Of a stretch of DNA of 64,000 nucleotides, positions 50,680 through 62,919 are shown piece after piece. This DNA comes from Carallia brachiata (taxonomy: Eukaryota; Streptophyta; Magnoliopsida; Malpighiales; Rhizophoraceae), in the NCBI GenBank assembly GCA_021464245.1, contig JADCRB010000028.1:3001553-3065552 (forward strand). Direction: 5' to 3'. The notes under the pieces were generated by a model that was not told the origin of the DNA, ran no database searches, and was given only the letters and a program-made list of their open reading frames with translations. Position numbers and translations under genes: made by a program. Each line of letters starts with the position of its first letter. Position 1 is the stretch's first letter.

Positions 50680-51391
50680 AATTTTAATTTTGGTCAAAAA
50701 AGCCATTAAAATGCAAGAAAATCACTTATTTTCAAGAAATAAAGTAATTTAGCATCTTTATTCGTTGTACAAATGGTCTTATGCAGCTTATAAATGCAAA
50801 TTACGATCAATGGAACACTTACTAGAGGGAATTGAATGCGATTAACACCCCAAAAGGTGTTGGAAATAGTTTTTGCATTGAAATTAAACGTTTTTGTAAG
50901 CATTTATACTTCATTTAAGTTTAATTTGGGTTAAATAAGCCATTAAAATCCAAGAAAATCACTTATTTGCATGAAATGAAGTAATTTAGCCTCTTTATTC
51001 ATGACACAAATGGTCTTATGCAACTAATAATTGAAAATTTTGATCAATTGCACACTAATTAGAGGGAATTGAATGCATTTAACACCCCAAAACGTGTTGG
51101 AAATGGTTTTTGCATTAAAATTAAAAGGTTTTGTAAGCATTTATATACTTAATTTAAGTTTAATTTGGGTTAAATAAGTCATTAAAATGCAAGAAAATCA
51201 CTTATTTGCAAGAAATGAAGTGATTTAGCCTCTTTATTCGTGACACAAATGGTCTTATGCGACCAATAAATGCAAATTTTGATCAATTGCACACTTGTTG
51301 GAGGGAATTGAAAGCATTTAACACCCAAAAAGGTGTTGGAAATGGTTTTTACATTGAAGGTAAAGGTTTTTGTAAGCATTATGCTTAATTT
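50680..51391 (+). repeat. Delta-epsilon-alpha block of the cttactag class, copy 1
   Basis: Delta has gtcaaaaaagcc, cagcttataaatgc, caatggaacacttactag and gcgattaac. Epsilon has aataattgaaaattttg and aacgtgttgg. Alpha has tgcgaccaataaatgc. All three repeat at 53035-53747 and 54446-55158. Confidence 0.9.
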
Positions 51392-53034
51392 AAGTTAATT
51401 TGGGTTAAATAAGCCAATTTAAATGCAAGAAAATCACTTATTTTCAAGAAATAAAGTAATTTAGCCTCTATTTGTCAGACAAATGGTCTTATGCAGCTAA
51501 TGAATGCAAAATACGATAAATTGAACACTTATTAAAGGGAATTGAATGCATTTAACACCCCAAAAGGTGTTGGAAAAGGCTTTTGTATTGAAATTAAAGG
51601 TTTTTTTGTAAGCATTTATACTTAATTTAAGTTTAATTTTGGCCAAATAAGTCATTTAAAATGCAAGAAAACATTATTTTCAAGAAATGAAGTAATTTAG
51701 CATCTTTATTCGTTACACAAATGGTCTTATGCAGCTAATAAATGCAAATTACGATCAATTGAACACTTATTAGAGGGAATTGAATGCATTTAACACCCCA
51801 AAAGGTGTTGGGAATGGTTTTTGCATTGAAATTAAACGTTTTTGTAAGCATTTATACTTCATTTATGTTTATTTGGTTAAATAAGCGATTAAAATCCAAG
51901 AAAATCACTATTTGCATGAAATGAAGTAATTTAGCCTCTTTATTCATGACACAAATGGTCTTATGCAACTAATAAGTGCAAATGTTGATCAATTGCACAC
52001 TAATTAGAGGGAATTGAATTCATTTAACACCCGAAAAGGTGTTGGAAATGGTTTTTGCATTGAAATTAAAGTTTTTGTAAGCATTTATACTTAATTTAAG
52101 TTTAATTTGGGTTAAATAAGTCATTAAAATGCAAGAAAATCACTTATTTGCAAGAAATGAAGTGATTTAGCCTCTCTTATTCGTGACACAAATGGTCTTA
52201 TGCAACCAATAAATGCAAAATTTTGAAATTGAACACTTATTAGAGGGAATTGAATGCATTTAACACCCAAAAGGGGTTGGAAATGGTTTTTACATTGAAA
52301 TTAAGGTTTTTGTAAGCATTTATGCTTAATTTAAGTTTTTTGGGTTAAATAAGCCATTTAAATGCAAGAAAATCACTTATTTCCAAGAAATGAAGTGATT
52401 TAGCCTCTTTATTCGTGACACAAATGGTCTTATGCAACCAACAAATGCAAATTTTGATCAATTGCACACTTGGGGGAATTGAAAGCAATTTAACACCCCA
52501 AAGGTGTTGGAAATGTTTTTACATTGAAAGTAAAGGTTTTTGTGAGCATTTATGCTTACTTTAAGTTTAATTTGGGTTAAATAGGCCATTTAAATGCAAG
52601 AAAATCACTTTTTCAAGAAATAAAGTAATTTAGCCTCTTTATTTGTGAGACAAATGGTCTTATGCAGCTAATAAATGCAAAATACGATAAATGAACACTT
52701 ATTAAAGGGAATTGAATGCATTATTTAACACCCCAAAATGTCTTGGAAATGGTTTTTGCATTGAAATTAAAGGTTTTTTAAGCATTTAAACTTCATTCAA
52801 GTTTTTTGGGTTAAATAAGCCATTAAAATGCAAGAAAGAAAATCACTTATTTGCAGAAATGAAGTGATTTAGCCTCTTTATTCGTGACACAAATGGTCTT
52901 ATGCAACTAATAAGTGCAAATTATGATCAATTGAACACTTATTAGAGGGAATTGAATGCATTTAACACCCCAAAAGGTGTGGAAATGTTTTTGTATTGAA
53001 ATTAAAGGTTTTTGTAAGCATTTATACTTAATTT
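51392..53034 (+). repeat. Segment D block with the third delta-epsilon-alpha trio (51629-52332)
   Basis: After a beta with tttgtcagac and gctaatgaatgc comes the trio also seen at 46696 and 48582. It is followed by a beta/alpha chimera, a beta with ataggccatttaaatgc and tttgtgagac, and an alpha/gamma chimera (aagtgattt and aataagtgc, then tatgatcaattgaac and tttgtattg). Confidence 0.8.
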
Positions 53035-53747
53035 AATTTTAATTTTGGTCAAAAAAGCCATTAAAATGCAAGAAAATCACTTATTTTCAAGAAATAAAGT
53101 AATTTAGCATCTTTATTCGTTGCACAAATGGTCTTATGCAGCTTATAAATGCAAATTACGATCAATGGAACACTTACTAGAGGGAATTGAATGCGATTAA
53201 CACCCCAAAAGGTGTTGGAAATAGTTTTTGCATTGAAATTAAACGTTGTTGTAAGCATTTATACTTCATTTAAGTTTAATTTGGGTTAAATAAGCCATTA
53301 AAATCCAAGAAAATCACTTATTTGCATGAAATGAAGTAATTTAGCCTCTTTATTCATGACACAAATGGTCTTATGCAACTAATAATTGAAAATTTTGATC
53401 AATTGCACACTAATTAGAGGGAATTGAATGCATTTAACACCCCAAAACGTGTTGGAAATGGTTTTTGCATTGAAATTAAAAGTTTTTGTAAGCATTTATA
53501 TACTTAATTTAAGTTTAATTTGGGTTAAATAAGTCATTAAAATGCAAGAAAATCACTTATTTGCAAGAAATGAAGTGATTTAGCCTCTTTATTCGTGACA
53601 CAAATGGTCTTATGCGACCAATAAATGCAAATTTTGATCAATTGCACACTTGTTGGAGGGAATTGAAAGCATTTAACACCCCAAAAGGTGTTGGAAATGG
53701 TTTTTACATTGAAAGTAAAGGTTTTTGTAAGCATTTATGCTTAATTT
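53035..53747 (+). repeat. Delta-epsilon-alpha block of the cttactag class, copy 2
   Basis: The copy is 2,355 bp (10 monomers) after the first. It shares cagcttataaatgc, ggaacacttactag, gcgattaac, aataattgaaaattttg and tgcgaccaataaatgc. It differs by cgttgcac (first copy cgttgtac) and by gttgttgtaagc. Confidence 0.9.
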
Positions 53748-54445
53748 AAGTTAAATTTGGGTTAAATAAGCCATTTAAATGCAAGAAAATCACTTATTTT
53801 CAAGAAATAAAGTAATTTAGCCTCTTTATTTGTGAGACAAATGGTCTTATGCAGCTAATAAATGCAAAATACGATAAATTGAACACTTATTAAAGGGAAC
53901 TGAATGCATTTAACATCCCAAAATGTCTTGGAAATGGTTTTTGCATTGAAATTAAGGTTTTTTTACGCATTTAACTTCATTGATGTTTAATTTGGGTTAA
54001 ATAAGCCATTAAAATCCAAGAAAATCACTTATTGCATGAAATGAAGTAATTTAGCCCTTTATTCATGGCACAAATGGTCTTATGCAACTAATAATTGCAA
54101 ATTTTGATCAATTGCACACTTATTGGGGGAATTGAAGGCATTTAACACCCAAAAGGTGTTGGAAATTTTTACATTGAAATTAAAGGTTTTTGTAAGCATT
54201 TATGCTTAATTTAAGTTTAATTTTGGTCAAAAAGCCATTTAAATGCAAGACAATCACTTATTTTCAAGAAATAAAGTAATTTAGCCTCTTTATTTGTGAC
54301 ACAAATTGTATTATGCAGCTAATAAATGCAAATTACGATAAATTGAACACTTATTAGAGGGAATTGAATGCATTTACACCCCAAAGGTGTTGGAAAATGT
54401 TTTGTTTGAAAATTAAAGGTTTTTGTACGCATTTATACTTAATTT
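53748..54445 (+). repeat. Segment D, beta-epsilon-beta link
   Basis: The monomers are beta with gggaactgaatgc, aacatccc and aatgtcttgg; epsilon with tcatggcac and gaaggcattt; and a beta with gacaatcac. The first two are repeated at 55159 to about 55640, so copy 2 of the block was duplicated together with them. Confidence 0.8.
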
Positions 54446-55158
54446 AATTTTAATTTGGTCAAAAAAAAGCCATTATTAAATGCAAGAAAATCACTTATTT
54501 TCAAGAAATAAAGTAATTTAGCATCTTTATTCGTTGCACAAATGGTCTTATGCAGCTTATAAATGCAAATTACGATCAATGGAACACTTACTAGAGGGAA
54601 TTGAATGCGATTAACACCCCAAAAGGTGTTGGAAATAGTTTTTGCATTGAAATTAAACGTTTGTTGTAAGCATTTATACTTCATTTAAGTTTAATTTGGG
54701 TTAAATAAGCATTAAAATCCAAGAGCAAATCACTTATTTGCATGAAATGAAGTAATTTAGCCTCTTTATTCATGACACAAATGGTCTTATGCAACTAATA
54801 ATTGAAAATTTTGATCAATTGCACACTAATTAGAGGGAATTGAATGCATTTAACACCCCAAAACGTGTTGGAAATGGTTTTTGCATTGAAATTAAAAGTT
54901 TTTGTAAGCATTATATACTTAATTAAGTTTAATTTGGTTAAATAAGTCATTAAAATGCAAGAAATCACTTATTGCAAGAAATGAAGTGATTTAGCCTCTT
55001 TATTCGTGACACAAATGGTCTTATGCGACCAATAAATGCAAATTTTGATCAATTGCACACTTGTTGCAGGGAATTGAAAGCATTTAACACCCCAAAAGGT
55101 GTTGGAAATGGTTTTTACATTGAAAGTAAAGGTTTTTGTAAGCATTTATGCTTAATTT
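54446..55158 (+). repeat. Delta-epsilon-alpha block of the cttactag class, copy 3
   Basis: The copy is 1,411 bp (6 monomers) after copy 2, with the same private marks. It also keeps the epsilon variant aataattgaaaattttg, and its delta shares gttgttgtaagc with copy 2, which makes copies 2 and 3 closest relatives. Confidence 0.9.
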
Positions 55159-57968
55159 AAGTTAAATTTGGGTTAAATAAGCCATTTAAATGCAAGAAAA
55201 TCACTTATTTTCAAGAAATAAAGTAATTTAGCCTCTTTATTTGTGAGACAAATGGTCTTATGCAGCTAATAAATGCAAAATACGATAAATTGAACACTTA
55301 TTAAGGGAACTGAATGCATTTTAACATCCCAAAATGTCTTGGAAATGGTTTTTGCATTGAAATAAAGGTTTTTTTAAGCATTTAACTTCATTATGTTTAA
55401 TTTGGGTTAAAAAGCCATTAAAATCCAAGAAAATCACTTATTTGCATGAAATGAAGTAATTTAGCCTCTTTATTCATGGCACAAATGGTCTTATGCAACT
55501 AATAATTGCAAATTTTGATCAATTGCACACTTATTGGAGGGAATTGAAGGCATTTAACACCCCAAAAGGTGTTGGAAATGGTTTTTACATTGAAATTAAA
55601 GTTTTTGTAAGCATTTATGCTTAATTTAAGTTTAATTTTGGGTTAAATAAGCATTAAAATGCAAGAAAATCACTTATTTTCAAGAAATGAAGTGATTTAG
55701 CCTCTTTATTCGTGACACAAATGGTCTTATGCAACCAATAAATGCAAATTTTGATCAATTGCACACTTGTTGGAGGGAATGAATGAAGCATTTAACACCC
55801 CAAAAGGTGTTGGGAAATGGTTTTACATTGAAAGTAAAGGTTTTTGTAAGCATTTATGCTTAATTTAAGTTTAATTTGGGTTAAATAAGCCATTTAAATG
55901 CAAGAAAATCACTTATTTTCAAGAAATAAAGTAATTTAGCCTCTTTATTTGTGACACAAATGGTCTTATGCAGCTAACAAATGCAAATTACGATCAATTG
56001 AACACTTATTAGAGGGAATTGAATGCATTTAACACCCCAAAATGTATTGGAAATGGTTTTTGCATTGAAATGAAAGGTTTTTTAAGCATTTAAACTTCAT
56101 TCAAGTTTAATTTGGGTTAAATAAGCGATTAAAAGGCAAGAAAATCACTTATTTGCAAGAAATGAAGTAATTTAGCCTCTTTATTCATGACACAAATGGT
56201 CTTATGCAACTAATAAATGCAAATTATGATCAATTGAACACTTATTAGAGGGAATTGAATGCATTTAACACCCCAAAAGGTGTTGGAAAATGTTTTTGTA
56301 TTGAAATTAAAGGTTTTTGTAAGCATTTATACTTAATTTAATTTAATTTTGGTCAAAAAAGCCATTAAAAGCAAGAAAATCACTTATTTTCAAGAAATAA
56401 AGTAATTTAGCATCTTTATTCGTTGCACAAATGGTCTTATGCAGCTTATAAATGCAAATTACGATCAATTGAACACTTATTAGAGGGAATTGAATGCATT
56501 TAACACCCCAAAAGGTGTTGGAAATAGTTTTTGCATTGAAATTAAACGTTTTTGTAAGCATTTATACTTCATTTAAGTTTAATTTGGGTTAAATAAGCCA
56601 TTAAAATCCAAGAAAATCACTTATTTGCATGAAATGAAGTAATTTAGCCTCTTTATTCATGACACAAATGGTCTTATGCAACTAATAATTGCAAATTTTG
56701 ATCAATTGCACACTAATTAGAGGGAATTGAATGCATTTAACTCCCCAAAAGGTGTTGGAAATGGTTTTTGCATTGAAATTAAAAGTTTTTGTAAGCATTT
56801 ATACTTAATTTAAGTTTAATTTGGGTTAAATAAGCATTAAATGCAAGAAAATCACTTATTTCAAGAAATAAGTGATTTAGCCTCTTTATTTGTGAACAAA
56901 TGGTCTTATGCAACAATAAATGCAAATTTTGATCAATTGACACTATTAGGGAATTGAAAGCATTTAACACCCCAAAAGGTGTTGGAAATGGTTTTTGCAT
57001 TGAAATTAAAGGTTTTTTTAAGCATTTAACTTATTAAGTTAAAATTTGGGTTAAATAAGCCATTAAAATGCAAGAAAATCACTTATTTTGCAAGAAATGA
57101 AGTAATTTAGCCTCTTATTTGGCACAAATGGTCTTATGCAACTAATAATGCAAATTTGATCAATTGAACACTTATTGAGGGAATTGAATGCATTTAACAC
57201 CCCAAAAGGTGTTGGAAATGGTTTTTGCATTGAAATTAAAGGTTTTTGTAAGCATTTACTTAATTTAAGTTTAATTTGGGTTAAATAAGCCATTAAAATG
57301 CAAGAAAATCACTTATTTTCAAGAAATAAGTAATTTAGCCTCTTTATTTGTGACACAAATGGTCTTATGCAACTAATAAATGCAAATTGATCAATTGAAC
57401 ACTTATTAGAGGGAATTGAATGCATTTAACACCCCAAAAGGTGTTGGAAATGTTTTTGTATTGAAATTAAAGGTTTTTGTAAGCATTTATCTTAATTTAA
57501 TTTAATTTTGGTCAAATAAGCCATTAAAATGCAAGAAAATCACTTATTTTCAAGAAATAAAGTAATTTAGCATCTTTATTCGTTGCACAAATGGTCTTAT
57601 GCAGCTAATAAATGCAAATTACGATCAATGAACACTTATTAGAGGGAATTGAATGCATTTAACACCCCAAAAGGTGTTGGAAATAGTTTTTGCATTGAAA
57701 TTAAACGTTTTGTAAGCATTTATACTTCATTTAAGTTTAATTTGGGTTAAATAAGCCATTAAAATCCAAGAAAATCACTTATTTGCATGAAATGAAGTAA
57801 TTTAGCCTCTTTATTCATGACACAAATGGTCTTATGCAACTAATAATGCAAATTTTGATCAATTGCACACTAATTAGAGGGAATTGAATGCATTTAACAC
57901 CCCAAAACGTGTTGGAAATGGTTTTTGCATTGAAATTAAAAGTTTTTGTAAGCATTTATACTTAATTT
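55159..57968 (+). repeat. Segment D, mixed blocks with a delta at 56340
   Basis: The order is beta and epsilon (catggcac) as after copy 2, then alpha, beta, gamma (aagcgattaaaaggcaag), delta at 56340 (cgttgcac, cagcttataaatgc but with the ordinary cttattag), epsilon, and further alpha/gamma/delta/epsilon monomers. The stretch at about 56820-57500 is rich in small deletions and its types are hard to assign. Confidence 0.72.
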
Positions 57969-60605
57969 AAGTTTAATTTGGGTTAAATAAGTCATTAAAA
58001 TGCAAGAAAATCACTTATTTGCAAGAAATGAAGTGATTTAGCCTCTTTATTCGTGACACAAATGGTCTTATGCAACCAACAAATGCAAATTTTGATCAAT
58101 TGCACACTTGTTGGAGGGAATTGAAAGCATTTAACACCCCAAAAGGTGTTGGAAATGGTTTTTACATTGAAAGTAAAGGTTTTTGTAAGCATTTATGCTT
58201 AATTTAAGTTTAATTTGGGTTAAATAAGCCATTTAAATGCAAGAAAATCACTTATTTTCAAGAAATAAAGTAATTTAGCCTCTTTATTTGTGAGACAAAT
58301 GGTCTTATGCAGCTAATAAATGCAAAATACGATAAATTGAACACTTATTAAGGGAATTGAATGCATTTAACACCCCAAAATGTCTTGGAAATGGTTTTTG
58401 CATTGAAATTAAAGGTTTTTTTTAAGCATTTAAACTTCATTGATGTTTAATTTGGGTTAAATAAGCCATTAAAATCCAAGAAAATCACTTATTTGCATGA
58501 AATGAAGTAATTTAGCCTCTTTATTCATGGCACAAATGGTCTTATGCAACTAATAATTGCAAATTTTGATCAATTGCACACTAATTAGAGGGAATTGAAT
58601 GCATTTAACACCCCAAAAGGTGTTGGAAATGGTTTTTACATTGAAATTAAAAGTTTTTGTAAGCATTTATATACTTAATTTAAGTTTAATTTGGGTTAAA
58701 TAAGTCATTAAAATGCAAGAAAATCACTTATTTCAAGAAATGAAGTAATTTAGCCTCTTTATTCGTGACACAAATGGTCTTATGCAACCAATAAATGCAA
58801 ATTTTGATCAATTGCACACTTGTTGGAGGGAATTGAAAGCATTTAACACCCCAAAAGGTGTTGGAAATGGTTTTTACATTGAAAGTAAAGGTTTTTGTAA
58901 GCATTTATGCTTAATTTAAGTTTAATTTGGGTTAAATAAGCCATTTAAATGCAAGAAAATCACTTATTTTCAAGAAATAAAGTAATTTAGCCTCTTTATT
59001 TGTGACACAAATGGTCTTATGCAGCTAATAAATGCAAATTACGATCAATTGAACACTTATTAGAGGGAATTGAATGCATTTAACACCCCAAAATGTATTG
59101 GAAATGGTTTTTGCATTGAAATGAAAGGTTTTTTTAAGCATTTAAACTTCATTAAGTTTAATTTGGGTTAAATAAGCGATTAAAAGCAAGAAAATCACTT
59201 ATTTGCAAGAAATGAAGTAATTTAGCCTCTTTATTCATGACACAAATGGTCTTATGCAACTAATAAATGCAAATTATGATCAATTGAACACTTATTAGAG
59301 GGAATTGAATGCATTTAACACCCCAAAAGGTGTTGGAAATGTTTTTGTATTGAAATAAAGGTTTTTGTAAGCATTTATACTTAATTTAAGTTTAATTTTG
59401 GTCAAAAAGCCATTAAAATGCAAGAAAATCACTTATTTTCAAGAAATAAAGTAATTTAGCATCTTTATTCGTTGCACAATGGTCTTATGCAGCTAATAAA
59501 TGCAAATTACGATCAATTGAACACTTATTAGAGGGAATTGAATGCATTTAACACCCCAAAAGGTGTTGGAAATGGTTTTTGCATTGAAATTAAATGTTTT
59601 TGTAAGCATTTATACTTCATTTAAGTTTAATTTGGGTTAAATAAGCCATTAAAATCCAAGAAAATCACTTATTTGCATGAAATGAAGTAATTTAGCCTCT
59701 TTATTCATGACACAAATGGTCTTATGCAACTAATAATGCAAATTTTGATCAATTGCACACTTAGAGGGAATTGAATGCATTTAACACCCCAAAAGGTGTT
59801 GGAAATGGTTTTTGCATTGAAATTAAAAGTTTTTTGTAAGCATTTATACTTAATTTAAGTTTAATTTGGGTTAAATAAGTCATTAAAATGCAAGAAAATC
59901 ACTTATTTGCAAGAAATGAAGTGATTTAGCCTCTTTATTCGTGACACAAATGGTCTTATGCAACCAATAAATGCAAATTTTGATCAATTGCACACTTGTT
60001 GGAGGGAATTGAAAGCATTTAACACCCCAAAAGGTGTTGGAAATGGTTTTTACATTGAAAGTAAAGGTTTTGTAAGCATTTATGCTTAATTTAAGTTTAA
60101 TTTGGGTTAAATAAGCCATTTAAATGCAAGAAAATCACTTATTTTCAAGAAATAAAGTAATTTAGCCTCTTTATTTGTGACACAAATGGTCTTATGCAGC
60201 TAATAAATGCAAATTACGATCAATTGAACACTTATTAGAGGGAATTGAATGCATTTAACACCCCAAAAGGTGTTGGAAATGGTTTTTGCATTGAAATTAA
60301 AGGTTTTTGTAAGCATTTATACTTCATTTAAGTTTAATTTGGGTTAAATAAGCCATTAAAATCAAGAAAATCACTTATTTGCAAGAAATGAAGTAATTTA
60401 GCCTCTTTATTCATGACACAAATGGTCTTATGCAACTAATAAATGCAAATTATGATCAATTGAACACTTATTAGAGGGAATTGAATGCATTTAACACCCC
60501 AAAAGGTGTTGGAAAAGGTTTTTGTCTTGAAATTAAAGGTTTTTTAATAAGCATTTATACTTAATTTAAGTTTAATTTTGGTCAAATAAGTCATTAAAAT
60601 GCAAA
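57969..60605 (+). repeat. Segment D end: trimer then alpha-beta-gamma-delta-epsilon pentamers
   Basis: The order is alpha-beta-epsilon (57969-58681), then alpha-beta-gamma-delta-epsilon (58682-59856), then alpha-beta-gamma-delta (59857-60605) cut by the N. The pentamer period is 1,175 bp, or five monomers of 235 bp. Confidence 0.83.
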
Positions 60606-60606
60606 N
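60606..60606. other. Assembly gap shown as a single N (D/E seam)
   Basis: The phase steps from unit position about 37 (atgcaaa) back to 12 (gggttaaata). The monomer family is the same on both sides. Confidence 0.88.
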
Positions 60607-61757
60607 GGGTTAAATAAGCCATTTAAATGCAAAAAATCACTTATTTAAGAAATAAAGTAATTTAGTCCTCTTTATTTGTGATCACAAATGGTCTTATGCA
60701 GCTAACAAATGCAAATTACGATCAATTGAACACTTATTAGAGGGAATTGAATGCATTTAACACCCAAAAGGTGTTGGAAATGGTTTTTGCATGAAATTAA
60801 AACGTTTTTAAGCATTATACTTCATAAGTTTAATTTGGGTTAAATAAGATTAAAATCCAAGAAAATCACTTATTTGCATGAAATGAAGTAATTTAGCCTC
60901 TTTATTCATGACACAAATGGTCTTATGCAACTAATAAATGCAAATTATGATCAATTGAACACTTATTAGAGGGAATTGAATGCATTTAACACCCAAAAGG
61001 TGTTGGAAATGGTTTTTGCATTGAAATTAAAAGTTTTTGTAAGCATTTATACTTAATTTAAGTTTAATTTGGGTTAAATAAGTCATTAAAATGCAAGAAA
61101 ATCACTTATTTGCAAGAAATGAAGTGATTTAGCCTCTTTATTCGTGACACAAATGGTCTTATGCAACCAATAAATGCAAATTTTGATCAATTGCACACTT
61201 ATTGGAGGGAATTGAAGCATTTAACACCCCAAAAGGTGTTGGAAATGGTTTTTATATTGAAATTAAAGGTTTTTTGTAAGCATTTATACTTAATTTAAGT
61301 TAATTTTGGTCAAATAAGCATTAAAATGCAAGAAAATCACTTATTTCAAGAAATGAAGTAATTTAGCATCTTTATTCGTTACACAAATGGTCTTATGCAG
61401 CTAATAAATGCAAATTACGATCAATTGAACACTTATTAGAGGGAATTGAATGCATTTAACACCCCAAAAGGTGTTGGAAAATGGTTTTTGCATTGAAATT
61501 AAAGTTTTTAAGCATTTATACTTTTAAGTTTAATTTGGGTTAAATAAGCCATTAAAATCAAGAAAATCACTTATTTGCATGAAATGAAGTAATTTAGCCT
61601 CTTTATTCATGACACAAATGGTCTTATGCAACTAATAATGCAAATTTTGATCAATTGCACACTAATTAGAGGGAATTGAATGCATTTAACACCCCAAAAG
61701 GTGTTGGAAATGGTTTTTGCATTGAAATTAAAGTTTTTTAAGCATTTATATTAATTT
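60607..61757 (+). repeat. Segment E, beta-epsilon'-alpha-delta-epsilon lead-in
   Basis: The monomers are a partial beta, epsilon' (about 60845, tatgatcaattgaac), alpha (61060), delta (about 61310, ttggtcaaataagc, cgttacac) and epsilon (about 61545). The alpha changes at its end to tttttatattg and tacttaatttaag, so it joins delta directly. This is a pentamer lacking two monomers at an internal exchange point. Confidence 0.78.
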
Positions 61758-62919
61758 AAGTTTAATTTGGGTTAAATAAGTCATTAAAATGCAAGAAAAT
61801 CACTTATTTGTAAGAAATGAAGTGATTTAGCCTCTTTATTCGTGACACAAATGGTCTTATGCAACCAATAAATGCAAATTTTGATCAATTGCACTTATTG
61901 AGGGAATTGAATGCATTTAACACCCCAAAAGGTGTTGGAAATGGTTTTTCATTGAAATTAAAGGTTTTTGTAAGCATTTATGCTTAATTTAAGTTTAATT
62001 TGGGTTAAATAAGCATTAAATGCAAGAAAATCACTTATTTTCAAGAAATAAAGTAATTTAGCCTCTTTATTTGTGACACAAATGGTCTTATGCTAATAAA
62101 TGCAAATTACGATCAATTGAACACTTATAGAGGGAATTGAATGCATTTAACACCCCAAAAGGTGTTGGAAATGGTTTTTGCATTGAAATTAAAGTTTTTT
62201 AAAGCATTTATACTTCATTAAGTTTAATTTGGGTTAAATAAGCCATTAAAATCAAGAAAATCACTTATTTGCATGAAATGAAGTAATTTAGCCTCTTTAT
62301 TCGACACAAATGGTCTTATGCACTAATAAATGCAAATTATGATCAATTGAACACTTATAGAGGGAATTGAATGCATTTAACACCCCAAAAGGTGTTGGAA
62401 AAGGTTTTGTATGAAATTAAAGGTTTTTGTAAGCATTTATACTTAATTTAAGTTTAATTTTGGTCAAATAAGCCATTAAAATGCAAGAAAATCACTTATT
62501 TTCAAGAAATGAAGTAATTTAGCATCTTTATTCGTTACACAAATGGTCTTATGCAGCTAATAAATGCAAATTACATCAATTGAACTTATTAGAGGGAATT
62601 GAATGCATTTAACACCCCAAAAGGTGTTGGAAAAGGTTTTGCATTGAAATTAAACGTTTTTGTAAGCATTTATACTTCATTTAAGTTTAATTTGGGTTAA
62701 ATAAGCCATTAAAATCCAAGAAAATCACTTATTTGCATGAAATGAAGTAATTTAGCCTCTTTATTCATGACACAAATGGTCTTATGCAACTAATAATTGC
62801 AAATTTTGATCAATTGCACACTAATTAGAGGGAATTGAATGCATTTAACACCCCAAAAGGTGTTGGAAATGGTTTTTGCATTGAAATTAAAAGTTTTTAT
62901 AAGCATTTATACTTAATTT
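61758..62919 (+). repeat. Segment E pentamer HOR, copy 1 (1,162 bp)
   Basis: The order is alpha (61758), beta (about 62010), epsilon' (about 62240, tatgatcaattgaac, gttttgtatg), delta (about 62465, tagcatc, cgttacac) and epsilon (about 62700, aatccaag, actaattagagg). It is the same order as the block at 34972-36144. Confidence 0.87.

Noticed and set aside
2618..60119. About 35 open frames of 63-89 codons, mostly on the minus strand, with similar products
   Set aside because: They fall at the same phase of the satellite unit, begin and end at fixed unit positions, are freely broken by 1-bp deletions, and show no recognised domain, signal peptide or gene context. They follow from the unit length being a multiple of three.
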